DNA from: an uncultured Shinella sp.
Lineage (GTDB): Bacteria; Pseudomonadota; Alphaproteobacteria; Rhizobiales; Rhizobiaceae
Length of the DNA stretch: 9,296 bases
Reading direction: 5' to 3'
Assembly: GCA_946886325.1 (NCBI GenBank)
Contig: CAMPIK010000070.1
Location: 1-9,296, forward strand
Shown here: positions 1 to 7,231 of the stretch, in pieces
Layout of the letters: each line of letters begins with the position of its first letter
How positions within the stretch are numbered: the first letter of the stretch is position 1
The notes under the pieces: model-generated
What the model was told of the DNA's origin: nothing
Database searches by the model: none
Seen by the model: only the letters and a program-made list of their open reading frames with translations
Translations under genes and position numbers: made by a program

Positions 1-1
1 C

Positions 2-2344
2 GTGCGCCTGACCATGGGCGGCGAGCCGACCTTCGTGTCGATCGACGATTTCGAGTCCGGCGAGTGGAACACCGATGCCGTCGGCCCGACGAAGCGAGAG
101 AAGGCCGACCTCCTGATCCGGCGCCTGCGCGACCGTTTCGCGCCGGGCGGCTTCCTGCATTACGGCCAGGGCAAGTGGTATCCGGGCGAAAGCCTGCCGC
201 GCTGGACCTTCTCGCTCTACTGGCGGCGCGACGGCAAGCCGATCTGGAAGAACGCCGACCTCATCGCGGCCGAAGGCAAGGATACCGGCGTCAGCGAAAA
301 GGATGCGCAAGCCGTGCTCGCCGGCGTTGCCGAACAGCTCGGCATCGAGCCGGACATGGTCCAGCCCGCCTATGAGGATCCGGCCGAATGGATCATCAAG
401 GAAGGCAGCCTGCCTGAGAACGTCGATCCGTCGAACTCCAAGCTGGAAGATCCGGAAGAGCGCAGCCGCATCGCCCGCGTCTTCGAGCGCGGCCTGACGC
501 GGCCGAGCGGCTATGTGCTGCCGGTGCAGGCCTGGAACGCCAAGGCCAGCGGACCGCGCTGGATCAGCGAGAAGTGGCGCACGCGGCGCGGCAAGCTGTT
601 TCTGGTTCCCGGCGACAGCCCGGTCGGATACCGCCTGCCGCTCGGCTCCCTGCCCTACCTTTCGCCGTCGAACTATCCCTATATCAACCCCGCCGACCCG
701 ACCGAGGACAAGCCGCCGCTGCCGGACTTCAAGCCGGCCGCGCGACCGCTGGCCGAAGCCTCCTTCCAGGCTTCCGAAGGCGGGCAGGAACGGATCGAAC
801 AGGTCCGGAGCGAAATCGTCGGCGCGGTGCGCACGGCGATGAGCGTCGAGGCGCGCGACGGCCGCCTCAGCGTCTTCATGCCGCCGGTCGAGCGGGTCGA
901 GGACTATCTGGAACTGGTCTCAGCCGCCGAAGCCGCCGCCGAGGCGCTTGGGCTCGCCGTGCATATCGAGGGCTATGCGCCGCCACATGACGAGCGCATC
1001 AACGTCATCCGCGTCGCGCCCGATCCGGGCGTGATCGAGGTCAACATCCACCCGGCGTCCAACTGGCAGGATTGCGTCGACATCACCTCGGCCGTCTACG
1101 AGGAAGCGCGGCAATGCCGGCTCGGCGCCGACAAGTTCATGATCGACGGCCGCCACACCGGCACCGGCGGCGGCAACCATGTGGTCGTCGGCGGAAAGAG
1201 CCCGAACGACAGCCCCTTCCTGCGCCGCCCCGACCTCTTGAAGAGCCTCGTTCTGCACTGGCAGCGCCACCCGTCGCTCTCCTATATGTTTTCCGGCCTC
1301 TTCATCGGCCCGACGAGCCAGGCGCCCCGCTTCGACGAGGCGCGGCATGATTCGCTCTACGAACTGGAGATCGCACTGTCGCAGGTGCCGGCGCCCGGTC
1401 GCGGCACGGCACCGCTTCCCTGGATGGTCGACCGGCTCTTCCGCAACCTGCTCGTCGACGTCACCGGCAACACGCATCGCTCCGAAATCTGCATCGACAA
1501 GCTGTTTTCGCCGGACGGGCCGACCGGCCGTCTCGGCCTCGTCGAGTTCCGCGGCTTCGAGATGCCGCCAAACGCCCGCATGAGCCTTGCGCAGCAACTG
1601 CTGATCCGCGCTCTGATCGCCCGTTTCTGGCTGAACCCGGAGGACGGCTCCTTCGTGCGCTGGGGCACGACGCTGCATGACCGCTTCATGCTGCCGGATT
1701 TCGTCTGGCAGGATTTTCTCGAAGTGCTGGCGGACCTGCGCACGCACGGCTTCGACCTGCGCCCGGAATGGTTCGAGGCCCAGCTCGAATTCCGCTTTCC
1801 CTTCTGCGGCGAGGTCGAATACGAGGGCTCGAAGCTCGAACTCCGCCAGGCGCTGGAGCCCTGGCACGTCATGGGCGAACAGGGCGCGATCGGCGGCACG
1901 GTGCGCTACGTCGATTCCTCCGTCGAGAGGCTCCAGGTCAAGCTCGAAACGGCCAATCCGGACCGCTATGCCGTCACCTGCAACGGGCGCCCCGTGCCGC
2001 TGACGAAGACCGGCGTCAACGGCGTCGCCGTTGCCGGCGTTCGCTACAAGGCCTGGCAGCCGGCGGCCGGCCTGCATCCGGTGCTGCCCGTCAATACGCC
2101 GCTTACATTTGACATTTATGATACATGGTCGAGGCGGGCGATCGGCGGATGCATCTATCACGTTGCCCATCCCGGCGGACGGAACTATGACACCTTCCCC
2201 GTCAACGGAAACGAGGCGGAGGCGCGACGCCTGTCGCGTTTTGAACCGTGGGGGCACACGGCGGGCAGCTATACGGCGTGGCAGGAGACGCGGTCCGCGG
2301 ACTTCCCGATGACGCTGGATCTGAGACGGCCGGCAGGAGTGTAA
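2..2344 (+). CDS. DUF2126 putative amidoligase, C-terminal part (5' end outside window)
   Basis: This is the last 780 codons of a large protein whose start lies left of the window. The GTG at base 2 is an internal Val codon just before a conserved family segment ([15 protein letters not shown]), so it is not taken as the start. The visible part is the DUF2126 region, predicted in the literature to be a glutamine-synthetase-fold COOH-NH2 ligase. Full-length relatives are roughly 1,100 residues with an N-terminal transglutaminase-like region, not visible here. Landmarks (numbered from base 2) are GQGKWYPGE near the start, VIEVNIHPA (344-352), the Gly-rich GTGGGNH loop (387-393) and VEFRGFE (514-520). 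The acidic, His and Arg residues there are plausible metal, ATP and substrate ligands by analogy with glutamine synthetase; that is inference. It is the first visible gene of a three-gene operon with an ATP-grasp/alpha-E protein and a transglutaminase. It acts presumably in the cytoplasm: no membrane segment was seen. Substrate is unknown. Family assignment is firm; chemistry is a prediction. Confidence 0.88.
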   Translation: MRLTMGGEPTFVSIDDFESGEWNTDAVGPTKREKADLLIRRLRDRFAPGGFLHYGQGKWYPGESLPRWTFSLYWRRDGKPIWKNADLIAAEGKDTGVSEKDAQAVLAGVAEQLGIEPDMVQPAYEDPAEWIIKEGSLPENVDPSNSKLEDPEERSRIARVFERGLTRPSGYVLPVQAWNAKASGPRWISEKWRTRRGKLFLVPGDSPVGYRLPLGSLPYLSPSNYPYINPADPTEDKPPLPDFKPAARPLAEASFQASEGGQERIEQVRSEIVGAVRTAMSVEARDGRLSVFMPPVERVEDYLELVSAAEAAAEALGLAVHIEGYAPPHDERINVIRVAPDPGVIEVNIHPASNWQDCVDITSAVYEEARQCRLGADKFMIDGRHTGTGGGNHVVVGGKSPNDSPFLRRPDLLKSLVLHWQRHPSLSYMFSGLFIGPTSQAPRFDEARHDSLYELEIALSQVPAPGRGTAPLPWMVDRLFRNLLVDVTGNTHRSEICIDKLFSPDGPTGRLGLVEFRGFEMPPNARMSLAQQLLIRALIARFWLNPEDGSFVRWGTTLHDRFMLPDFVWQDFLEVLADLRTHGFDLRPEWFEAQLEFRFPFCGEVEYEGSKLELRQALEPWHVMGEQGAIGGTVRYVDSSVERLQVKLETANPDRYAVTCNGRPVPLTKTGVNGVAVAGVRYKAWQPAAGLHPVLPVNTPLTFDIYDTWSRRAIGGCIYHVAHPGGRNYDTFPVNGNEAEARRLSRFEPWGHTAGSYTAWQETRSADFPMTLDLRRPAGV

Positions 2345-2346
2345 GG
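2335..2346 (+). promoter_or_regulatory. Ribosome binding site for the ATP-grasp/alpha-E gene, overlapping the upstream stop
   Basis: Two Shine-Dalgarno-like runs sit across the end of the amidoligase gene: AGGAG at 2335-2339 and TAAGG at 2342-2346, the latter containing the stop codon TAA. TAAGG is 7 bases from the ATG at 2354, the preferred start. AGGAG is 8 bases from the TTG at 2348, which would add two residues. The overlap of stop and ribosome binding site suggests translational coupling. The start choice is inference. Confidence 0.6.
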
Positions 2347-2353
2347 TTTGACC

Positions 2354-4747
2354 ATGAAGGCTCTCGAAGCGACGGAGGCGCGGCGGACCGGGTTTTCCTA
2401 TGCGCCGCTTCCGGGCGTCGCCGACGAAATGGTCGGCACGGATGGCCGTGTCCGAGCCGTCTGGCAGCGCATGCTCGCGTCGCTGGAGCGCATGTCGGCC
2501 GACGACCTCGCCAATCGCTTCGCCCGCGCCGACCGCTATCTGCGCGATGCCGGCGTCTTCTATCGCGCCTATGGCGGCAAGGAGACGGGCAGCGAACGCG
2601 CCTGGCCGCTCTCGCACATGCCCGTCCTGATCGACGAGGAGGAGTGGGCGGCGCTCTCGCGCGGCCTCGTGCAGCGCGCCAACCTGCTGGAAACGATCGT
2701 TTCCGACATCTACGGCCAGAACCGGCTCGTCGCAGAGGGCATCCTGCCGCCGGCGCTCGTCGCCTCGAATGCCGAATTCCTGCGGCCGCTGGTGGGCGTC
2801 AAGCCGGCGGGCGGACACTTCCTGCATTTCTGTTCCTTCGAGGTCGGCCGCGGGCCGGACGGAAACTGGTGGGTCCTGTCCGACCGGACGGAAGCACCCT
2901 CCGGCGCCGGCTTCGCGCTGGAAAACCGGGTGGCGACGACCCGCGCATTCTCCGACATCTACGCCGAAACCCATGTGCATCGGCTCGCCGGTTTCTTCGG
3001 TGCCTTCCGCGACACATTGCAGGCCAACAAGCAGCACCCGGAAGACCGCATCGCCGTCCTCACCCCCGGCCTCGCCAACGAAACCTATTTCGAGCACGCC
3101 TATATCGCGCGCTACCTCGGCTTCATGCTGCTCGAGGGCGAGGACCTGACGATCGTCAACGGCAAGGTGATGGTGCGCACCGTTGCGGGGCTAAAGCCCG
3201 TCGGCGTGCTCTGGCGCCGTCTCGACGCCACCTTTGCCGACCCGCTGGAACTGAACCAGAATTCCCATATCGGCACGCCGGGTCTGGTCGAGGCGCTGCG
3301 CGACGGCTCCGTCAGCATCATCAACGGCCTCGGCTCCGGCATTCTCGAAACCCGCGCGCTGCTCGCCTTCATGCCGGCGATCTGTCGCCATTTCCTCGGC
3401 GAGGACCCGATCCTGCCGAGCATCGCCACCTGGTGGTGCGGGCAGAAGAAGGAGCGCGACCATGTCGCCCGCAACATCGAGCGCATGGTGATCGGCCCGG
3501 CCTATTCGACCCGTCCCTTCTTCGACGACAATGGCCAGTCCGTGCTCGGCGCATCCCTCCGCGAAACCGCCAAGGCCTCGATTTCCGACTGGCTGGCGAC
3601 CGACGGCGCCAAGCTGATCGGTCAGGAGGCGGTGACGCTCTCGACGACGCCGGCCTTCATCGACGGCAAGCTGGTGCCGCGGCCGATGAGCCTGCGCGTC
3701 TTCGCCGCCCGCACCCGCGACGGCTGGCAGATCATGCCGGGCGGCTTCGCCCGTATCGGCTCGGGCGACAATGTCTCGGCAATCGCCATGCAGGAAGGCG
3801 GCACGGCCGCCGACGTCTGGATCGTCAGCCGCAAGGCTGTCGAGCGCCACAGCCTGCTGCCGGCAGAGGAAAGCTTCACCCGCAACATGCCGGGCAGCCT
3901 GCCGAGCCGCGCGGCCGACAATCTCTTCTGGCTCGGCCGCTATATCGAGCGGGCGGAAGGGGCGCTGCGCGTGCTGCGCGCCTGGCACGGCCGCTTCGCC
4001 GAGTATGCCGACCCCGAGCAGCCGCTGCTGAAGGACGTCACGGATTATCTCGCCGCCCTCGACATCGACACGACGGAGGCGGTTCCCTCGAGCCTCATCC
4101 GCAACATCGACAGCGCCGTCTTCAGCGCCAGCAACATCCGCGACCGCTTCTCGCCGGACGGCTGGCTGGCGCTGAACGACCTCGCCAAGACGGCCCGGCG
4201 CTTCCATGACAGCGTGCAGCCCGGCGACGACGCGACGCGCGCGATGACCGTGCTTCTGCGCAAGCTCGCGGGCTTCGCCGGTCTCGTGCACGAAAACATG
4301 TACCGCTTCACCGGCTGGCGCTTCCTGTCGATCGGGCGTTATCTGGAACGCGGCCTGCACATGACGCGGCTGCTTGGCCATATGTCGGGCGAAAACGCGC
4401 CGGATGGTGCGCTCGACATGCTGCTGGAGATCGGCGACAGCGTCATGACCCACCGCCGGCGCTACAATGTCGCGACGGCCCGCCTGACCGTCACCGACCT
4501 GCTCGCGCTCGACGCGCTCAACCCGCGCTCCGTGCTCTACCAGTTGAACGAGATCAAGAACGAGGTCGAGCAACTGCCGAACGCATTTTCCAACGGCCAG
4601 ATGTCGCCCTTCTACCGCGAAGCGATGCGGCTGCATGCCGGTCTCGCCGTGATGACGCCGGAAGGCATGACAGGCCCGGTCTATGGGAAATTCGAGGCGG
4701 AACTCGAACACCTGTCGAACATTCTGGGACAGACCTATCTGAGTTAG
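2354..4747 (+). CDS. Circularly permuted ATP-grasp / alpha-E domain fusion protein
   Basis: The protein is 797 residues from the ATG at 2354. Roughly residues 15-480 match the circularly permuted type 2 ATP-grasp family (old DUF404/DUF407), predicted to form amide or peptide bonds using ATP. Supporting motifs are DAGVFYRAYG, QRANLLETIVSDIYG, LTPGLANETYFEHA, LEGEDL (260-265), VGVLWRRLD (283-291), a Gly-rich NGLGSG segment and TWWCG (359-363). From about residue 515 to the end is an alpha-E domain (old DUF403), an all-helical module of unknown function that opens with NLFWLGRYIERAE at 523. The two modules are separate genes in many bacteria and fused here. The gene begins 9 bases after the upstream amidoligase stop and ends 8 bases before the transglutaminase start, so co-transcription is very likely. 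A TTG at 2348 (two codons upstream) is an alternative start. No signal peptide or membrane helix was seen. Substrate is unknown; the domain calls are confident. Confidence 0.93.
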   Translation: MKALEATEARRTGFSYAPLPGVADEMVGTDGRVRAVWQRMLASLERMSADDLANRFARADRYLRDAGVFYRAYGGKETGSERAWPLSHMPVLIDEEEWAALSRGLVQRANLLETIVSDIYGQNRLVAEGILPPALVASNAEFLRPLVGVKPAGGHFLHFCSFEVGRGPDGNWWVLSDRTEAPSGAGFALENRVATTRAFSDIYAETHVHRLAGFFGAFRDTLQANKQHPEDRIAVLTPGLANETYFEHAYIARYLGFMLLEGEDLTIVNGKVMVRTVAGLKPVGVLWRRLDATFADPLELNQNSHIGTPGLVEALRDGSVSIINGLGSGILETRALLAFMPAICRHFLGEDPILPSIATWWCGQKKERDHVARNIERMVIGPAYSTRPFFDDNGQSVLGASLRETAKASISDWLATDGAKLIGQEAVTLSTTPAFIDGKLVPRPMSLRVFAARTRDGWQIMPGGFARIGSGDNVSAIAMQEGGTAADVWIVSRKAVERHSLLPAEESFTRNMPGSLPSRAADNLFWLGRYIERAEGALRVLRAWHGRFAEYADPEQPLLKDVTDYLAALDIDTTEAVPSSLIRNIDSAVFSASNIRDRFSPDGWLALNDLAKTARRFHDSVQPGDDATRAMTVLLRKLAGFAGLVHENMYRFTGWRFLSIGRYLERGLHMTRLLGHMSGENAPDGALDMLLEIGDSVMTHRRRYNVATARLTVTDLLALDALNPRSVLYQLNEIKNEVEQLPNAFSNGQMSPFYREAMRLHAGLAVMTPEGMTGPVYGKFEAELEHLSNILGQTYLS

Positions 4748-4755
4748 GACCAGCC

Positions 4756-5643
4756 ATGCTCTACGACGTCAGCCTGCACATCGGCTATATCTACGACTCG
4801 CCGGTTTCGGGCGGGCGTCACATCGTGCGTGTCCTGCCGCTCTCGATTTCCGGCCGCCAGCGGCTCGTCGCCGGCACCCTGAGCGTCCTGCCGCAGCCGG
4901 GCGAGCGCAGCAACATGACGGATTTCTTCGACAATCCGGCAACGATGATCCTGTTTCGCAATCTGCACGAAAGCCTCGATCTCAAGATGCAGGCGCGGGT
5001 GCACGTGGACAGCCTCGATCCCTCTCCCGATTTTTCGCCGCCGGTCACCGGCCTGGCGGAGGATATCGCCGGCTACTGGTCGCTCGACGGCAGCTCCCCG
5101 CATCATTTCATCGACGCCAGTCCACGGCTGCCGCAAAGCCCGGAGATTGCCGATTATGCGAAGCGGATCATCGTGCCGGGCATGACGGTGCGCGAGGCGG
5201 CGACGGCGATCTGCGCCCGGATTCACGCTGATTTCACCTACGATCCCGAAGCCACCACCGTCGATACCTCGCCGCGCGAGGCCTTCAAGCTGAAGCGCGG
5301 CGTGTGCCAGGATTTTTCCCATGTCATGATCCTGGCCTTGCGCAGCCTGGGCATTCCCGCCGGCTATGTCAGCGGCTTCCTGCGCACCATCCCGCCACCC
5401 GGCAAGGAACGGCTGGAAGGCGCGGATGCCATGCATGCCTGGGTTCGCTTCTGGTGCGGCCGGATCAACGGCTGGATGGAACTCGACCCGACGAACGACA
5501 TTCCGGCCGGCTCGGACCATATCGTCGTTGCCTATGGCCGGGACTATTCCGACGTCGCACCGGTGATCGGCATTCTGAAGGGCTACGGCAGCCACGATAC
5601 GAAGCAGGCCGTCGACGTCATCCCCGTCAAGCAGGCTGCCTGA
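4756..5643 (+). CDS. Transglutaminase-like cysteine protease/transamidase family protein
   Basis: This 295-residue protein has the usual two-part layout of bacterial transglutaminase-like proteins. Residues about 2-85 form the N-terminal beta domain (Bact_transglu_N type, beginning LYDVSLHIGYIYDSPVSGG). A papain-fold transglutaminase core spans about 150-260. The catalytic triad is complete: Cys184 in RGVCQDFSH, His227 in DAMHAWVRFW and Asp244 in MELDPTND. Members of this superfamily act as peptidases, amidases or acyl transferases, and the sequence does not say which. The start is fixed by an ATG with AGGA at 4746-4749, six bases upstream and overlapping the previous stop. It is the third gene of the operon, where it could hydrolyse, trim or transfer the amide-linked product of the two ligases; this is inference from context. 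No signal peptide is evident, so a cytoplasmic site is likely. The superfamily call is very sure; the specific activity is unknown. Confidence 0.93.
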   Translation: MLYDVSLHIGYIYDSPVSGGRHIVRVLPLSISGRQRLVAGTLSVLPQPGERSNMTDFFDNPATMILFRNLHESLDLKMQARVHVDSLDPSPDFSPPVTGLAEDIAGYWSLDGSSPHHFIDASPRLPQSPEIADYAKRIIVPGMTVREAATAICARIHADFTYDPEATTVDTSPREAFKLKRGVCQDFSHVMILALRSLGIPAGYVSGFLRTIPPPGKERLEGADAMHAWVRFWCGRINGWMELDPTNDIPAGSDHIVVAYGRDYSDVAPVIGILKGYGSHDTKQAVDVIPVKQAA

Positions 5644-5657
5644 GCCCGGATTCCCGA

Positions 5658-5683
5658 ATAGAGACACGGAGCGGCGTCTCTAT
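5658..5683 (+). repeat. Inverted repeat downstream of the transglutaminase gene
   Basis: A perfect 8-base inverted repeat, ATAGAGAC (5658-5665) and GTCTCTAT (5676-5683), is separated by 10 bases and lies 15 bases after the operon's last stop codon. It could form a transcript-end hairpin that stabilises or attenuates the mRNA, or be a dyad protein-binding site. No T-run follows, so it is not a classical intrinsic terminator. Confidence 0.5.
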
Positions 5684-5765
5684 CCACCAGCGAACTGCGA
5701 TCGCTGCAATTTTACGAAAACTATACCACGCCGCCGAACCCAATAATAAGACATCCTCGATAGTC

Positions 5766-5798
5766 TGCCCTCACATTATGAAAATGTGGGCGAGGGCA
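5766..5798 (+). promoter_or_regulatory. Hairpin enclosing the ribosome binding site of the vWA gene
   Basis: TGCCCTCACATT (5766-5777) is complementary to AATGTG (5783-5788) plus AGGGCA (5793-5798). The result is two perfect 6-base stems, a 5-base loop (ATGAA) and a 4-base bulge (GGCG) on the 3' side. The Shine-Dalgarno GAGGG (5792-5796), five to six bases before the ATG at 5801, lies mostly inside the lower stem. If the transcript starts upstream of 5766, the hairpin should mask the ribosome binding site. The pairing is seen directly; translational control is inference. Confidence 0.5.
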
Positions 5799-5800
5799 GC

Positions 5801-7024
5801 ATGAAAAGCGCTGAAACAAGACAGTCATCGATCACCCGGCTGATGAGAGATCGCCTCGGCAATTTCTCCATGATGACAGCGATCATCATACCGGTCCTGC
5901 TGGGAGCGGGCGGTATCGCGATCGACATGACGAACGTCATCAAGGTCAAGGCGAGCCTGCAGGATGCGACGGACGCCGCGGCGCTTGCAGCCGCCTCCGC
6001 GCTCGCGAGCCAGGGCTTCACCGCAGAAGAGGCGAAACTGCTTGCCCTGCAGTTCCTGCAGACCCAGATGGGCGACAAGCAGAGCGTCGAGGACGAAAAC
6101 GAGGAGAACGATCTCTCCTCCAAGTCCCTCGTGACCATTACCGAACTGGCGACCGCCGGGACGGGCAAGTCCTACAAGGTCGTCGTCGATGCGAATTACA
6201 CCGTCGAATACAACGCCTTCACCCGCCTCTTCGGCCGGGAATCGACCACGCTGAAGACGACCAGCACGGCCGAAAGCGCCACCGAATCGAAGAACGCATT
6301 GTCGATGTATCTGGTGCTAGACCGCTCGGGCTCAATGTCCTTCGTCAGCAACGAGGTTCATTCCTATACCCAGGCATGCCAGAATTACACCGACTATAAC
6401 TGGCGCTACTATCCCATTCTCGGCGCCACGACGCCTTGCTACGTCCGCAAGATTGCGGCCCTGAAGCTTGCCGTTGCGAACCTTGCGACGCAGTTGAACA
6501 TGGCGGACCCGGACAAGACCTATGTCCGGACAGGTGCGGTCTCCTACAGCGATTCCATGCAGGTCGAAACTGACCTGGAATGGGGTACGGCCGACGCGCT
6601 CGCCTATGTCAATGCACTGCCGTCGATTCCCACGGGGGGAACGGATTCCAGCAACGCCTTCAAGACGGCCTATAAGAAGGTCAAAGCGAAGACCGAAGAC
6701 AAGGCGCACGACAAGAAGAACGGCCAGGTGCCGACAAAGTACATCGTCTTCATGACCGACGGCGAAAACACCTCCTATGACGGAAACTCCAACGGAGACG
6801 CCTCGGACAAGGAGACCAAGAAGTGGTGCGACAAGGCGCGTGACGACAAGATTGAGGTCTATACGGTCGCGTTCATGGCGCCCAAGCGCGGGCAGGACCT
6901 GCTGAAATACTGCGCCAGCACCGACGGCCACTATTTTGGCGCCGAGGACATGGACTCGCTCGTCACCGCCTTCAAGGCGATCGGCGAAAAGGCCTCCGCC
7001 GTGGTCTCCCGCCTGACCCAGTAG
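5801..7024 (+). CDS. TadE/TadG-like protein with von Willebrand factor A domain
   Basis: The protein is 407 residues from the ATG at 5801, chosen because GAGGG at 5792-5796 is well placed for it; a GTG at 5786 in the same frame would add five residues but lacks its own ribosome site. A basic N-terminus (RLMRDRLGN) precedes one hydrophobic helix (about 23-41, MMTAIIIPVLLGAGGIAID) and an Ala-rich helix (KASLQDATDAAALAAASAL), the signature of TadE/TadG-type pilus-assembly proteins. The rest should lie outside the inner membrane. A vWA fold starts near 168 with a complete MIDAS: Asp174, Ser176 and Ser178 (DRSGS), Thr281 (GGTDSS) and Asp320 (MTDGEN). There are exactly four cysteines (193, 213, 343, 371), all in the exported part, which suggests up to two disulfides. 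A Lys-rich stretch (about 290-310) precedes the last MIDAS Asp. No other tad/flp/cpa gene is in the window, so it is an orphan here. A role in pilus assembly or surface adhesion is inferred from family. Confidence 0.88.
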   Translation: MKSAETRQSSITRLMRDRLGNFSMMTAIIIPVLLGAGGIAIDMTNVIKVKASLQDATDAAALAAASALASQGFTAEEAKLLALQFLQTQMGDKQSVEDENEENDLSSKSLVTITELATAGTGKSYKVVVDANYTVEYNAFTRLFGRESTTLKTTSTAESATESKNALSMYLVLDRSGSMSFVSNEVHSYTQACQNYTDYNWRYYPILGATTPCYVRKIAALKLAVANLATQLNMADPDKTYVRTGAVSYSDSMQVETDLEWGTADALAYVNALPSIPTGGTDSSNAFKTAYKKVKAKTEDKAHDKKNGQVPTKYIVFMTDGENTSYDGNSNGDASDKETKKWCDKARDDKIEVYTVAFMAPKRGQDLLKYCASTDGHYFGAEDMDSLVTAFKAIGEKASAVVSRLTQ

Positions 7025-7049
7025 GACCCGATCGCAGGCAGCATTCCAC

Positions 7050-7081
7050 AAAGCCCGTCGCATCCAGCGGCGGGCTTTTTT
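7050..7081 (+). terminator. Intrinsic (Rho-independent) terminator of the vWA gene
   Basis: AAAGCCCGTCGC (7050-7061) pairs with GCGGCGGGCTTT (7067-7078) through 12 positions with a single G-T wobble, around a 5-base loop. It ends in a run of six T (7076-7081). It lies 25 bases after the vWA stop codon. It separates the vWA gene from the phosphorylase gene, which therefore needs its own promoter. Confidence 0.9.
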
Positions 7082-7142
7082 CATTTCGGGACGGAGCCTG
7101 CCCCGCGCAATTTATACATATGCCCTTTCTGCAAAACGTATA

Positions 7143-7170
7143 TTGCAAGCGCTTCGGATAGATGCATAAA
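7143..7170 (+). promoter_or_regulatory. Candidate promoter for the glycogen phosphorylase gene
   Basis: TTGCAA (7143-7148) and CATAAA (7165-7170) are separated by 16 bases, a fair match to a housekeeping -35/-10 pair. They lie in the AT-rich leader between the terminator and the phosphorylase start, and would give a 5' leader of about 55 bases. The upstream flank (7108-7145) is also AT-rich. This is pattern matching only; no transcription start is known. Confidence 0.4.
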
Positions 7171-7176
7171 TCGCTT
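7147..7176. promoter_or_regulatory. Pair of LacI/GalR-family-like operator cores
   Basis: Two octamers fit AANCGNTT, the central core typical of LacI/GalR-family operators: AAGCGCTT (7147-7154, a perfect palindrome) and AATCGCTT (7169-7176). Their centres are 22 bases apart, about two helical turns. They overlap the candidate -35 and the candidate -10 respectively, a layout suited to repression of the downstream carbohydrate gene. The octamers are seen; the regulator is inferred and not in the window. Confidence 0.35.
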
Positions 7177-7231
7177 CAATGGTTGATTTTCGCTAGACCG
7201 GTCAACGATAAGAAGGGGTTCGATCCGTCCC

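Larger units (their letters stand above)
5644..5800. other. Intergenic region between the amidoligase operon and the vWA gene
   Basis: These 157 non-coding bases hold two inverted repeats, annotated separately, and an AT-richer core (about 5706-5765) unlike the surrounding coding DNA. A promoter for the vWA gene probably lies here. The hexamer CTATAC at 5721-5726 resembles rhizobial -10 elements, but I found no convincing -35 at the right distance, so I do not call a specific promoter. No small gene with a credible start and ribosome binding site was seen. The proteasome-like Anbu gene often found after this kind of operon is absent. Confidence 0.5.

Noticed and set aside
2109..2122. TTGACA followed by TATGAT as an internal promoter
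   Set aside because: The hexamers are only two bases apart, and neither has a suitable partner at 16-18 bases.
920..3097. 725-codon open frame on the - strand across the amidoligase/ATP-grasp junction
   Set aside because: It lies opposite two genes with clear family motifs; its translation is low-complexity, rich in Arg, Ala, Gly and Asp with no recognisable domain, and high GC at third positions of the real genes suppresses stops in this frame.
2248..4209. 653-codon alternative + strand frame
   Set aside because: It overlaps the end of the amidoligase and most of the ATP-grasp gene out of frame; the product is an Arg/Ala/Pro-rich composition shadow.
3191..4711. 506-codon open frame on the - strand opposite the ATP-grasp/alpha-E gene
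   Set aside because: Same composition artefact; no motifs, and the + strand frame matches known domains throughout.
4744..5667. 307-codon open frame on the - strand
   Set aside because: Antisense to the transglutaminase with its intact catalytic triad; no recognisable domain in the antisense product.
6332..7084. 250-codon open frame on the - strand opposite the vWA gene
   Set aside because: Its start lies at the T-run of the terminator, it has no ribosome binding site, and the + strand encodes a complete MIDAS-containing vWA domain.
7196..7203. Palindrome GACCGGTC upstream of glgP
   Set aside because: An isolated 8-base palindrome with weak extension (GTTGA/TCAAC arms are too far apart); not distinguishable from chance in this base composition.
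7183..7211. TTGATT and CGATAA as an alternative glgP promoter
   Set aside because: The -10 match is poor and would put the transcript start at or past the ribosome binding site.
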